Positions 1-8,820 of a stretch of DNA of 64,000 nt are shown piece after piece. The translations under genes and the position numbers were made by a program. The stretch's first letter is position 1; each line of letters starts with the position of its first letter. The notes beneath the pieces are model-generated. The model was given only the letters and a program-made list of their open reading frames with translations, had not been told where the DNA came from and did not search any database. The stretch comes from Comamonas flocculans (lineage in GTDB: Bacteria; Pseudomonadota; Gammaproteobacteria; Burkholderiales; Burkholderiaceae_C). Location of the stretch: NCBI RefSeq assembly GCF_007954405.1, contig NZ_CP042344.1:806001-870000 (forward strand), read 5' to 3'.

Positions 1-15
1 GTCGTCCTGGCTCAT
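1..15 (-). CDS. trbI: TrbI, mating-pair formation protein (first 5 codons only)
   Basis: The minus strand has an ATG at 15 reading MSQDD to the window edge, two bases after the trbG stop. TrbI (VirB10-like) follows TrbG in every Tn4371/RP4-type trb operon, where it links the inner- and outer-membrane parts of the type IV secretion channel. The call rests on position and on the coupled start; five codons carry no family signal. Confidence 0.6.
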
Positions 16-17
16 GG

Positions 18-1019
18 TCAGTTCCTCCGCGCGCCGTCCGTGCGCTCGATCCGTACCACGTCGCCCTTGTCCCCGCCCAGGCGCAGCTCGGCCGCGCCAA
101 ACAGACGATCCACGATGTAGTACGGCGGGCGGAATCGGTAGTTGACGAGCTGGCCATCGCCCTGCGCGCCGATCACGAACAGCGGCGGCAGCTCGCCTTG
201 GGCGATGCCCGGCGGAAACTGGATGTAGACCTTCTCCCCGTCATCGAAGGCGCGCAGTGGCTTCCACGGCGGATTGCTGCCGCTGACCGCGTAGCGGAAG
301 CGGATCTTCTCCAGCAATAGGCCGCTATCCACCGGCGCGGCAGCGCTGGCCGCCTGCGCCTGGCGCTGCAAAGCCAGCATCTTGTCCTTGGGGTACTCCC
401 AGGACACCGAGGCCATCCACGTCTTCTCGGTCGAAGTCAGCTCCAGCAGATAGGTGCGTCGGCTTGTGGTGATGACGAGATTCGTCTTCAGGCCCGAGCG
501 GATCGGCTTCACCATCACATTGACGCGCAGCACATCGCCGCTGCCGCTCGATGTGTCGCCCACAATCCAGCGCACCGTGTCGCCGGCGGCGACCGTCACT
601 AGCTCCTCGCCGGGCTGCAGCGCGATCACGGTCACGCGGCCCACGGCCGCATAGACCTGGTACAGCGCGCCATCGGTGAAAGGCCAGACCTGAATCGCGT
701 TGACGTAGCCCTCGCGCGTGGGCGCAATGCGCGCCTCGGCATTGGCGCGGGCCACGCGCACGGTTTCATCGGCAGGTTCCGCAGTAGGCTTGGCGTCATC
801 GGCCTTGGGCACAGGCTTCATCTGTGCCGGCATCGGCAACACCTCGGGCACGGTCACCACTTCCACCGGCTTCGGTGCCTCGGGCAGCGGGTGGGCCTGT
901 ACGGGCTCATCAAGCGAGATGACCGGCGGCGGTTTCCCCTGCGTGGCGCAGCCCGAGAACAGGATGGCCGATGCCAGCAAGATCACCGGCAAGGCGGATC
1001 TACAGAAAACTGCATTCAT
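18..1019 (-). CDS. trbG: TrbG, VirB9-like T4SS outer-membrane core protein
   Basis: The product has 333 residues. A lipoprotein signal peptide ends in a lipobox (LFSGC, Cys24), and a Pro-rich linker (about 30-80) precedes a VirB9/CagX-type beta domain. TrbG pairs with the TrbI outer-membrane segment to form the outer ring of the conjugation channel. The ATG at 1019 overlaps the trbF stop by four bases (ATGA), so translation is coupled. The length is usual for the family, and the next gene (trbI) begins two bases after the stop. Confidence 0.93.
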   Translation of the reverse strand: MNAVFCRSALPVILLASAILFSGCATQGKPPPVISLDEPVQAHPLPEAPKPVEVVTVPEVLPMPAQMKPVPKADDAKPTAEPADETVRVARANAEARIAPTREGYVNAIQVWPFTDGALYQVYAAVGRVTVIALQPGEELVTVAAGDTVRWIVGDTSSGSGDVLRVNVMVKPIRSGLKTNLVITTSRRTYLLELTSTEKTWMASVSWEYPKDKMLALQRQAQAASAAAPVDSGLLLEKIRFRYAVSGSNPPWKPLRAFDDGEKVYIQFPPGIAQGELPPLFVIGAQGDGQLVNYRFRPPYYIVDRLFGAAELRLGGDKGDVVRIERTDGARRN

Positions 1020-1720
1020 GGTTTTGCTCCTTCGTTTCCTTCCAGTTCACGGCTCCACGACAGACCGTTGACGTAGATGCCCAGGGGGTTCTTGCGCAGA
1101 CGCTGCTCGGTGCGCGGGGTCTGCTGCACGATGGAAATCACCGCGTTCCAGCGTTCGGTGCGATCCAGTGCGCCGTTGACGTAGCGCGTCTCTGTCCAGC
1201 GCACGTTGAAAGACGTGTCGCTGGCGCGGGTCACGCTGGTGATCTGCACCGTCACCGACTCCTTGCCGATGCGCGCGAACGGATCGTTCATGCGGGCGTA
1301 CTCGTTGAGCACCACGGCGCCCTTGTCGGTGGTGTAGTTGTAGGCATCGAGCCAGTTCTGCCGCACCACGATGGGGTCAATGGACAGCGAGCGCACCAGG
1401 CCAATGAAGCGGCCCAGGTGGTAGGCCACCTGGGCATCGCTGGGCCGGTACGGCGTGGCGGCTTCGCCCACGGTACGCACCTGCCCAGCTTGATCGACCT
1501 CGATCACATAGGGCGTCACGATGGACTGCGCCGAGCGCCAGACCAGGCCACCGGCCATCAGCAGCGCGAGCGCAAGACAGCCGAAGGCCATCAAGCGCCA
1601 GTTCTTCGCCTGCACGCGCGGCGAGCCGATGCGCTCGTCCCACACCTGGCCGGCGGCTTGGTACGGAGTGGCGGGCTGCGGCGTATCGGCGTAGCGCACC
1701 TGGGGTCTTTTGAATCGCAT
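1016..1720 (-). CDS. trbF: TrbF, VirB8-like T4SS inner-membrane protein
   Basis: The product has 234 residues: a short cytoplasmic N-terminus, one transmembrane helix at about residues 43-62, then a periplasmic VirB8-like domain. VirB8 proteins nucleate assembly of the type IV secretion complex at the inner membrane. The gene lies 35 bp after trbL and overlaps trbG by ATGA. The domain arrangement and operon position both fit TrbF of Tn4371-like ICEs. Confidence 0.93.
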   Translation of the reverse strand: MRFKRPQVRYADTPQPATPYQAAGQVWDERIGSPRVQAKNWRLMAFGCLALALLMAGGLVWRSAQSIVTPYVIEVDQAGQVRTVGEAATPYRPSDAQVAYHLGRFIGLVRSLSIDPIVVRQNWLDAYNYTTDKGAVVLNEYARMNDPFARIGKESVTVQITSVTRASDTSFNVRWTETRYVNGALDRTERWNAVISIVQQTPRTEQRLRKNPLGIYVNGLSWSRELEGNEGAKP

Positions 1721-1755
1721 GAGGGTTCTCCTTGAGGATCAGGAATCGAAGGTGG

Positions 1756-3102
1756 TCATCCGTCGTCGCGCAGGCTCGGCCCTTGGCTGGAGCTGCCGCC
1801 ATCGCCACCGCGCAGCGTGTGGGCGGCGGTCGTCGCGGCATGGGTGAGTTGTTGCCTGCGATGCAGGCGTTTGGCCCAGGCGGGCTGTTCGGCGGCTGCA
1901 GGCGCTGCGGAATCGGCTGCACCCCGCGAGCCGCCAGACGGGGCGGCGTCATCGGGCCGGAAGGCGGCCGCGACGCGCTCCTTCATCGAACGCGCGCCAT
2001 CGGCCACCTTCTGCCCGGCGGCCTGCGCGCCGGTCTTGGCGACATTGCCCACGCCAGCGGCTGCGCCTTTGAGGCCACCGCCTGCGGACGCAGAGCCAGC
2101 CTGGAACGCCGACCTTGCGCTGCTGGCCGCCCCGGCAGCGGCACGCGCACCGCTGCCGGCCAGCTTGGCCGCAGCCGGGGCCATGCGTGCGCCGGCAGCG
2201 ACGGCGCCACCGACGCCCGTGGCCGCTGCGCCCACAGCAACCGCAGCGCCGGCCGCGCCCAGCGCGGCACCGGCCATCGCGCCCGCGCCGAGCTGCGGGC
2301 CGCCCGACACCAGCCCGGTCGCAATGCCCGGCCCGAAGATGCCCAGCGCCAGCAGGGTCAGCGAGGCCAGCATGACGACGACCGCATGGTCGATGGACGG
2401 CTCGGCCGGCTGCACCTGGAACTCGGCGAACAGGCCCGAGCCGATACCGACGATGACGGCCAGCACCAGCACCTTGATGCCCGAGGACACCACGTTGCCC
2501 AAGACCTTTTCAGCGAGGAACGCGGTCTTGTTCCAGAGCGCAAACGGCATCAGCACGAAGCCCGCAAGCGTGGTCAGCTTGAACTCGATCAGCGTGATGA
2601 AAAGCTGGATCGCCAGCACGAAGAAGCACAGCAGGACGATCAGCCAGGCGAGGAACATCACGACGATGGGCGTGATGTTCACGAACACCTCGGGGAATCC
2701 CGTCATGTCGCCGATCTGTTTGAGGATCGGTGCCCCGGCGTCGATGCCGACCTTGGCCAGCCTGCCCGGTTGCAGGAAGTTCTCCATGCTCAAGGTCGAG
2801 CCGCTTGCCGTCAGGCCCAGGCCCGCGAACGAACGGAACACGATGCCGGCCAGCCAGTTGAAGTTGCCGATGATGTAGGCGAAGGCGCCGACGTAGAGCA
2901 CCTTGCGGATCAGCTTGGCGATCACGTCCTCACCCTGGCCGGTGGCATGGCCCATCGCCCAGAACAGGCCGGCGATCGTCATGTCGATGACGATCAGCGT
3001 GGCCGTGAGGAACGCCACCTCGCCATGCAACAGGCCAAAGCCCGAGTCGATGTAGCGCGAGAACGTATCGAGGAAGCGGTCAATGATGGTTACGTCGTTC
3101 AT
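1756..3102 (-). CDS. trbL: TrbL, VirB6-like polytopic membrane protein
   Basis: The product has 448 residues. The first 270 or so hold several hydrophobic segments typical of TrbL/VirB6. After this comes a long Ala/Gly-rich stretch (about 270-390) and a hydrophilic, charged C-terminus. VirB6-type proteins form part of the inner-membrane channel of the conjugation apparatus. The start at 3102 overlaps the trbK stop by four bases. The low-complexity tail explains the many spurious open frames on the other strand. Confidence 0.92.
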   Translation of the reverse strand: MNDVTIIDRFLDTFSRYIDSGFGLLHGEVAFLTATLIVIDMTIAGLFWAMGHATGQGEDVIAKLIRKVLYVGAFAYIIGNFNWLAGIVFRSFAGLGLTASGSTLSMENFLQPGRLAKVGIDAGAPILKQIGDMTGFPEVFVNITPIVVMFLAWLIVLLCFFVLAIQLFITLIEFKLTTLAGFVLMPFALWNKTAFLAEKVLGNVVSSGIKVLVLAVIVGIGSGLFAEFQVQPAEPSIDHAVVVMLASLTLLALGIFGPGIATGLVSGGPQLGAGAMAGAALGAAGAAVAVGAAATGVGGAVAAGARMAPAAAKLAGSGARAAAGAASSARSAFQAGSASAGGGLKGAAAGVGNVAKTGAQAAGQKVADGARSMKERVAAAFRPDDAAPSGGSRGAADSAAPAAAEQPAWAKRLHRRQQLTHAATTAAHTLRGGDGGSSSQGPSLRDDG

Positions 3103-3398
3103 GGCGAGTCCTCCTGCCCAGGCCCGTTGTCATCGGCGGGCTCATCGAAGCTGGGCGGAATCGGCGGCAGGTCGGCGAGCGTCTGGTATTCGCCGGGGCC
3201 GGCCTTGCCGGAGAGAAAGCGGCGCAGGTCGGCTTGCGCCACCTGCGCGCAAAACGCGCCGCCGTGCTCGCCCGCACGGTACTGCACGCGCAGTGTGTGA
3301 AGCCGGGACGGGTCAGCGGCCAGCGCATCCACCGCAGGCGGCCGGTCGCAGCCTGCCAACAGGGACGTGAGAGCGAACAGGACGGGCGCGTTCTTCAT
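3099..3398 (-). CDS. trbK: TrbK-like entry-exclusion lipoprotein
   Basis: The product is a 99-residue lipoprotein with a signal peptide and lipobox LLAGC (Cys17). The mature part carries the pattern VDAL-x-A-x-P-x-R followed by a Cys and the end motif RRFL-x-G. In RP4 and Tn4371, TrbK-class proteins at this position between trbJ and trbL block redundant mating into cells that already carry the element. The pattern is shared with the small lipoprotein at 11059-11274. The start overlaps nothing upstream and the stop overlaps trbL (ATGA). The role is inferred from family and position. Confidence 0.8.
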   Translation of the reverse strand: MKNAPVLFALTSLLAGCDRPPAVDALAADPSRLHTLRVQYRAGEHGGAFCAQVAQADLRRFLSGKAGPGEYQTLADLPPIPPSFDEPADDNGPGQEDSP

Positions 3399-3409
3399 GG
3401 CTGTCCCCG

Positions 3410-4165
3410 TCAGCGGTTGTAGAAATTGACGGGTTGCGGCGTGTACGGCGTGCCTTCACCCAGGAAGCGGCGCGTCACCTCGCGCCCGCGCTCCGTGGCC
3501 GCGGCCTGCCGCGCCAATTCCAGCGAGGCGGCCCGGTCTTGCGTGATCTGGAGCCGCTGCGTCTGGATCGACTGCTTGGCCTGCAAGGCGAGCAACTGGT
3601 TCATGGCCTGCATCGCCTGCAACGCGCCTTCTGCCGACTGGCTCTTGCCCACGAGGTCAGCCAGCACGCTTTCGTCGTCGCTCAGGTTCTGCGACGCCTG
3701 GGCCTGCATTTGCATGGTGGTCTGCAAGCCGTTGAGCGTGTTCTTCCAACGCTCCTGCGCATCGAGGTACATCTGATTGCCGCTCACCGTGGCGGCGTAC
3801 TTCTCGGGATACAGGCGCGCGAACTCGCGGTCGATGCTCGTCACGTCGTAGGCCAGGCCCTTGGCCTGCGCGATAAGCCGCTGGGTGGTCGCCAGGTTCG
3901 CGCGCAACTGGCCCACCACGCTGGACGGCAGGCTGGCCAGGTTGCGCGCCTGGTTGATGAGCATCTGCGCTTCGTTCTGGAGCTGGCGGATCTGGTTGTT
4001 GATCTGCTCCAAGGTGCGAACGGCAGTGAGCGTGTTCTGCACCAGATTGGTCGGGTCGAGCACGATGTCGCCGACGCCGAACAGCGCGTGCGCGGGCTGC
4101 GCGATGCCGAAGGCGAGCACGCAGGCGGCGGTCAACGCGGCGAGCTTGGAAGCATGGGTTTTCAT
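3410..4165 (-). CDS. trbJ: TrbJ, VirB5-like T4SS pilus-associated protein
   Basis: The product has 251 residues with a cleavable signal peptide (AxA site near residue 25, ...PAHA). The rest is largely alpha-helical and Gln-rich, as in TrbJ/VirB5 minor pilus proteins. The ATG at 4165 was chosen over an upstream in-frame start because it follows an AGGAG site, begins the signal peptide and overlaps the trbE stop by ATGA. VirB5 proteins are exported and help pilus assembly and recipient contact. Confidence 0.92.
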   Translation of the reverse strand: MKTHASKLAALTAACVLAFGIAQPAHALFGVGDIVLDPTNLVQNTLTAVRTLEQINNQIRQLQNEAQMLINQARNLASLPSSVVGQLRANLATTQRLIAQAKGLAYDVTSIDREFARLYPEKYAATVSGNQMYLDAQERWKNTLNGLQTTMQMQAQASQNLSDDESVLADLVGKSQSAEGALQAMQAMNQLLALQAKQSIQTQRLQITQDRAASLELARQAAATERGREVTRRFLGEGTPYTPQPVNFYNR

Positions 4166-6636
4166 GGCTGGTTCTCCTGCGGATGGGTGGGAACAAAGGC
4201 GGCGCCCGGCGGCGTGCCGGGAAAATCTCGCAGCAGCTCGGCCGCCCAGTCGAGGCTGCGGTGGCGCAGCCACGCGGCTGCGAACGGGGAAGACGCTGCG
4301 GAGCTGGCATCGACTGCGGCGAGCACTGCGTCCATGTCACGCTGGTCTTGCGGCGTGGAGGCGCCCGCGAAGGCCAGCGTCGCCGGCCCCAGGTCAAGGT
4401 CGAACAAGCGGTTGCCGAGACGGGATTGGTAGTAGTAGTCGCGCTTGGGTTGAGCGGTGGCGACGATCTCGATCTGCCGCGAGTTCAGGCCGAAGCCCTC
4501 GTAGATAGCTCGAATCTGCGGTTCGGTCGCCTGCGGATTGGGCAGGAAGATTCGGCTGACGCAGCTTTCGATGATCGCGGGCGCGATGCTCGAATCCTTG
4601 ATGTCGGCCAGGCTCTGCGTGGCGAAGATGACGCTGACGTTCTTCTTGCGCAGCGTCTTGAGCCACTGGCGGATGCGCGCGGCAAACACCGGGTCATCCA
4701 AAAACAGCCACGCTTCATCGAGGATCAACAGCGTGGGCGCTCCATCGAAGCGTTCATCGAAACGCGCAAAGAGGTAGTGCAGCACGGCCATAACGGCGGC
4801 CTTGCTGTGCATCAGCTCCTCCATCTCGAAGCACTGCACGTTGGCCATGCCGAGCCGGTCGTGGTCGGCGTCCAGCAGCTTGCCGTGCGCGCCGCCGAGC
4901 ACATAGGGCGCGAGCGCCTGGCGCAGCGCGTTCGATTGCAGCAGCACCGACAGGCCCGTCATCGTGCGCTGCGCCACCGGCGCACCGGCGAGGCTGCCGA
5001 GTGCAGACCAGATCGCGGCCTTCTCGTCCGGCCCGACCGCCACACCCTCGTGCCGCAAGCGGCCTTCGATCCATTCGGCCGCCCAGGTGCGGTAGCTCTC
5101 GCGGTCGATGCGGGCCAAGGGCTGGAAGGCGATTTCTCCATCCATGCCCAGGTCGTAGTGCTCGCCGCCCAGCCCGAGGATCGTGGCGCGCATCGAGCGC
5201 CCCATGTCGAAGGCGAAGATGCGCGAGCTGGGGTAGCGGCGGAACTGCATCGCCAAGGTGGCAAGCAAGACCGACTTGCCCATGCCGGTCGGCCCCGCGA
5301 CCAGCGTGTGGCCCACGTCGCCGATGTGCGTGACCAGCCGGAACGGCGTGGCGCCATCGGTGCGCGTGACGATCAGCGGCGGGCCGCCCAGGTGGTCGTT
5401 CTTCTCCGGCCCGGCCCATACCGCCGACACGGGCATCAGGTGCGCCAGGTTCAGCGTCGAGACGATGGGCTGGCGCACATTGGCGTAAGCGTTGCCGGGG
5501 ATCGAGGACAGCCAGGCATCGACCGCATTGAGCGTTTCGGGGATCGTCACGAAGCCGCGTCCCTGGATGACACGCTCCACCATGCGCAGCTTCTCGTCGG
5601 CTGCGCCGACGTCCTCGTCCATGACGGTGACGGTCGCCGTCAGGTAGCCGAAGGCGACTTGATCGCTGCCCAGCTCCTGCAGGGCGGCGTCCGCGTCGGC
5701 GGCCTTGTTGCTGGCGTCCGTGTCCACCAGCGGGCTTTCCTGCTGGAAGATCGTTTCGCGCAGCAGCGCGATGACGTTCTTACGTTTGGCGAACCACTGG
5801 CGGCGCAGGCGGGCGAGTTCTTTTTCCGCCTCGGATTTGTCGAGGCACAGAAAGCGCGTGCTCCAGCGGTACGCAAATCCCAGGCGGTTTAGGTCGTCCA
5901 GAATCCCCGGCCAGGTCGAGGTCGGGAAGCCCCGCACTGTCGCAATACGCAGGTGCTGGTCTCCCAACATGGGCGCAAGGCCGCCGACCAGCGGGGCATC
6001 GGCCAGCAGCGCATCGAGGTGAAACGGCACTTCAGGTACGCCCACACGGTAGCGCCGCGTCGAGATAGCCGCGTGCAGGTGGGTCAGCGTCTGGCTGTCG
6101 TCCAGCCAGGCGATTTCCGGCATCACGCCGTCGAGCAGGTCAAAGACCCGTTCCGTCTCCGCCACGAAGGCGGTCAGGCGCTCGCGCCAGTCCACGCCTT
6201 CGGTGGGACGGTTCTCGTACAACATGCCCGCCGCGCGGGCGTGGGATTCCTCGGGCGGCAGGTACACCAGCGTCAAGTGGTAGCCGCTCTCGAAATGGGT
6301 GCCCGATTCCTCGAACGCTGCCCGGCGTTCCTCGTCCACCAGCCACGACAGCGGCTCGGGAAACTCCGAGTGCGAATAGCCGGCGGCAGCGCGGCGCTCG
6401 GCTTCGATGAACAGCGCCCAGCCCGAACCCAGCCGGCGCAGCGCGTTGTTCAAGCGCGCCGACGTGGCGATCAGCTCGCCTTGCGTGGCGCTGTCGAGGT
6501 CAGGCCCGCGGAATCGGGCCGTGCGCTGGAAACTGCCGTCCTTGTTCAAGACGACTCCCGGCGCGACCAGCCCGGCCCAGGGCAGCCAGTCGGCCAGCAG
6601 CGCGGGCCGCTGGCGGTATTCGGCGAGGTTGAGCAT
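4162..6636 (-). CDS. trbE: TrbE, VirB4-family conjugation ATPase
   Basis: The product has 824 residues, the usual length for TrbE. A CagE/TrbE/VirB4 N-terminal domain is followed by a RecA-like ATPase with Walker A GPTGMGKS near residue 450 and Walker B LLILDEAWLF near residue 637. The VirB4 ATPase powers pilus biogenesis and substrate transfer at the inner membrane. The gene begins 12 bp after trbD, and its stop overlaps trbJ by four bases. Confidence 0.96.
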   Translation of the reverse strand: MLNLAEYRQRPALLADWLPWAGLVAPGVVLNKDGSFQRTARFRGPDLDSATQGELIATSARLNNALRRLGSGWALFIEAERRAAAGYSHSEFPEPLSWLVDEERRAAFEESGTHFESGYHLTLVYLPPEESHARAAGMLYENRPTEGVDWRERLTAFVAETERVFDLLDGVMPEIAWLDDSQTLTHLHAAISTRRYRVGVPEVPFHLDALLADAPLVGGLAPMLGDQHLRIATVRGFPTSTWPGILDDLNRLGFAYRWSTRFLCLDKSEAEKELARLRRQWFAKRKNVIALLRETIFQQESPLVDTDASNKAADADAALQELGSDQVAFGYLTATVTVMDEDVGAADEKLRMVERVIQGRGFVTIPETLNAVDAWLSSIPGNAYANVRQPIVSTLNLAHLMPVSAVWAGPEKNDHLGGPPLIVTRTDGATPFRLVTHIGDVGHTLVAGPTGMGKSVLLATLAMQFRRYPSSRIFAFDMGRSMRATILGLGGEHYDLGMDGEIAFQPLARIDRESYRTWAAEWIEGRLRHEGVAVGPDEKAAIWSALGSLAGAPVAQRTMTGLSVLLQSNALRQALAPYVLGGAHGKLLDADHDRLGMANVQCFEMEELMHSKAAVMAVLHYLFARFDERFDGAPTLLILDEAWLFLDDPVFAARIRQWLKTLRKKNVSVIFATQSLADIKDSSIAPAIIESCVSRIFLPNPQATEPQIRAIYEGFGLNSRQIEIVATAQPKRDYYYQSRLGNRLFDLDLGPATLAFAGASTPQDQRDMDAVLAAVDASSAASSPFAAAWLRHRSLDWAAELLRDFPGTPPGAAFVPTHPQENQP

Positions 6637-6648
6637 GGCGGCGTCTCC

Positions 6649-6921
6649 TCACACGTCCAGCAGCGGGCGGTGCTTGATGTGCCGGGCGAACACGGCCATG
6701 AACTGCGGATCGACGCGCGCACCCCAGACCGCCAGCGCATGGCCGACGATCCAAAGCACGACGCCAGGAATCCACAGTTGCAGGCCCAGCCCGACGGCGG
6801 CGGCCAGCGTGCCGTTGGCAATCGCCACGGTGCGCGGTGCGCCGCCCAGCAAGATCGGCTCGGTGAGCGAGCGATGCAGCGGCACCTCGAACCCGGCCGC
6901 GAAGGTGTCCGGGCCGCTCAT
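6649..6921 (-). CDS. trbD: TrbD, VirB3-like membrane protein
   Basis: The product has 90 residues with two hydrophobic segments (about 33-50 and 52-68), as in VirB3/TrbD, which works with the VirB4 ATPase. The ATG at 6921 (MSGPDTF) overlaps the trbC stop by ATGA. The longer in-frame extension upstream lies inside trbC and trbB and is not expected to be translated. Confidence 0.92.
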   Translation of the reverse strand: MSGPDTFAAGFEVPLHRSLTEPILLGGAPRTVAIANGTLAAAVGLGLQLWIPGVVLWIVGHALAVWGARVDPQFMAVFARHIKHRPLLDV

Positions 6922-7310
6922 ACGACAGCCCCGCCGGAGAAGCTGAAGAAGGACAGGAAGAAACTCGAAGCCGCGAACGCGATGGACAGACCGAACACGA
7001 TCTGGATGAGCTTGCGAAAACCGCCTGACGTGTCGCCGAAGGCGAGCGCCAGGCCCGTGGCGATGATGATGATGACCGCGACGATGCGCGCCACCGGCCC
7101 TTGAATAGACTCCAAGATCGACTGCAACGGGCCTTCCCACGGCATCGAGGAACCGGCGGCCTGCGCGGTTCCGGCCAAGAACAGCAGAAACGCCGCCAGC
7201 ATCAGCCCTTGCGCCGCAGGGCGGGCCAGGTTGTGCAGCCGCGACAGCGTGAGCAGGCGCAAAGCCGGATTTATAAAAAAACGGAAAGCAGGAACGATCA
7301 TCTGCGTCAT
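6918..7310 (-). CDS. trbC: TrbC, VirB2-like conjugative pilin
   Basis: The product has 130 residues. A long basic signal sequence ends near AQAAG (about 49-52), followed by two transmembrane helices separated by a short polar loop (FGDTSGGF). This is the layout of TrbC/VirB2 pilins, which are processed and assembled into the pilus. The ATG at 7310 overlaps the trbB stop by four bases; a second ATG three codons later is possible. Confidence 0.93.
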   Translation of the reverse strand: MTQMIVPAFRFFINPALRLLTLSRLHNLARPAAQGLMLAAFLLFLAGTAQAAGSSMPWEGPLQSILESIQGPVARIVAVIIIIATGLALAFGDTSGGFRKLIQIVFGLSIAFAASSFFLSFFSFSGGAVV

Positions 7311-8359
7311 GGCAGTTCTCCAGGTTGGTCAAGGGACGGGGAAGTCGCCGCAGCGGGTGCGGCATCGGGGATCGGCAGAAGCTCGGGAAACGGCGTCTCC
7401 AGCGCGTCCGCCAGTTGATAGCCCACGCCGTCGAAGCCGACGACGCGGGCGATGCTCTCGATGCGGCGCTTGCGTCCACGTCCGGCGATATGGATCACCA
7501 TGTTGACCGCCTCGGCGATCAGCGCACGCGGCGGGTTCGCCGCCACTTCGAGAATCAGTTGCTCCAGGCGCAGCAGCGCGCCCAGCGCGGAACCTGCGTG
7601 GATCGTGGCGATGCCGCCGGGGTGGCCGGTGCCCCACACCTTGATGAGATCCAGCGCCTCGGCGCCGCGTACCTCGCCGACGACGACACGATCAGGGCGC
7701 AGGCGCATGGTCGAGCGCACCAGTTCCTGCATCGACACCACGCCAGCGCGGGTGCGCAGCGGTACGTGGTCGCGGGCCGCGCATTGCAACTCCACCGTGT
7801 CTTCGAGCACCAGCACGCGGTCGCCGGTGGAGGCGATTTCGGCGAGCAAGGCATTGGCGAGCGTGGTCTTGCCGCTGCTGGTGGCCCCGGCGATCAGAAT
7901 GTTCTGGCGCTCGCGCACGGCGCGCACCAGAAACGCCGCCTGGGCGGCGGTCATCATTCCGTCCTCGATATACCGCGACAGCGGGATCACGTTCGCAGCG
8001 CGCTTGCGCAGCGCAAAGGCTGGCCCCGGTGCAGCAGGCGGCAGGATGCCCTCGAAGCGCTCGCCCGTCTCGGGCAATTCAGCCGACAGCAGCGGATGGC
8101 TGCGATGCACCTCCGCGCCGACGTGGGCCGCAACCAGCCGGATGATTCGCTCGCCATCGGCTTCGGGCATCTCCACACCCATAGGTGCGCGGCCCGATGA
8201 CAGGCGATCAACCCAGAGAGTGCGGTCAGGGTTGAGCATGATTTCCACCACGTCGGGGTCTTCGAGCGCGGTGGCGATCAGCGGCCCCATGGCCGTGCGC
8301 AGCATCTGGATGCGCCGGTCGAGCGACGTGGCACTCATGGATTGGGGAGCGGCGCTCAT
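7307..8359 (-). CDS. trbB: TrbB, VirB11-family conjugation ATPase
   Basis: The product has 350 residues. Its VirB11/PilT-type ATPase has Walker A GATSSGKT (158-165), an Asp box (VLVLEDTVELQ), a GEVRG motif and a His box (GTGHPGGIATIHAG). VirB11 ATPases form cytoplasmic hexamers that switch the secretion system between pilus assembly and DNA transport. The start at 8359 overlaps the copG-like gene by ATGA; the alternative Met8 would lose this coupling. Confidence 0.95.
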   Translation of the reverse strand: MSAAPQSMSATSLDRRIQMLRTAMGPLIATALEDPDVVEIMLNPDRTLWVDRLSSGRAPMGVEMPEADGERIIRLVAAHVGAEVHRSHPLLSAELPETGERFEGILPPAAPGPAFALRKRAANVIPLSRYIEDGMMTAAQAAFLVRAVRERQNILIAGATSSGKTTLANALLAEIASTGDRVLVLEDTVELQCAARDHVPLRTRAGVVSMQELVRSTMRLRPDRVVVGEVRGAEALDLIKVWGTGHPGGIATIHAGSALGALLRLEQLILEVAANPPRALIAEAVNMVIHIAGRGRKRRIESIARVVGFDGVGYQLADALETPFPELLPIPDAAPAAATSPSLDQPGELP

Positions 8360-8820
8360 GACGCACGCTCCCGCGCCTGGGCGGCCGCCGCCGCATCCTC
8401 CGTCCGCACCGGATCGGGATGCAGCTCCTCCACCACGTCGCGCACCAGGCTGCGCCCGCGCATCAGGTGGCGGCCGAGCTGCTCTACGAACTGCTCGAAG
8501 CGCGCCTTCCCCTGGGCGCGGGCCGCGTCTTGGTGTGCCTGGGGAACCGGCGTGCTGACGGTCAGGTAGTAGCGAATGAACAGTGCTAGCGTCTCGATCT
8601 GGATGTTCTGATCGCGCTTCATGCGCTCGGCCTGGCGCGACAAGCGATCAAGGCGTTTGGCGATGGCTGCCTCGCGCTGGTCGGCCGCATCGGGCGACAG
8701 CCACGATGCGAGCGCCGCCGCGACGATGGACGACTTCGACACGCCTTTCTTGGCGGCCAGTTCATCGAGTCGCTGGGCGTGCTCGGGCTGGATAAAGAGG
8801 TTCAGCCGGTAGTGACTCAT
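8356..8820 (-). CDS. CopG-family ribbon-helix-helix regulator of the trb operon
   Basis: The product has 154 residues. The first 45 show a ribbon-helix-helix pattern (beta strand YRLNLFI, then helices with KKGVSKSSIVAAAL). The rest is charged, helical and Ala/Arg-rich. In Tn4371-like ICEs a CopG-like gene always lies between traG and trbB. The gene overlaps traG and trbB by four bases each, so it is translated with the operon and probably autoregulates it. Its operator is not identified. Confidence 0.85.
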   Translation of the reverse strand: MSHYRLNLFIQPEHAQRLDELAAKKGVSKSSIVAAALASWLSPDAADQREAAIAKRLDRLSRQAERMKRDQNIQIETLALFIRYYLTVSTPVPQAHQDAARAQGKARFEQFVEQLGRHLMRGRSLVRDVVEELHPDPVRTEDAAAAAQARERAS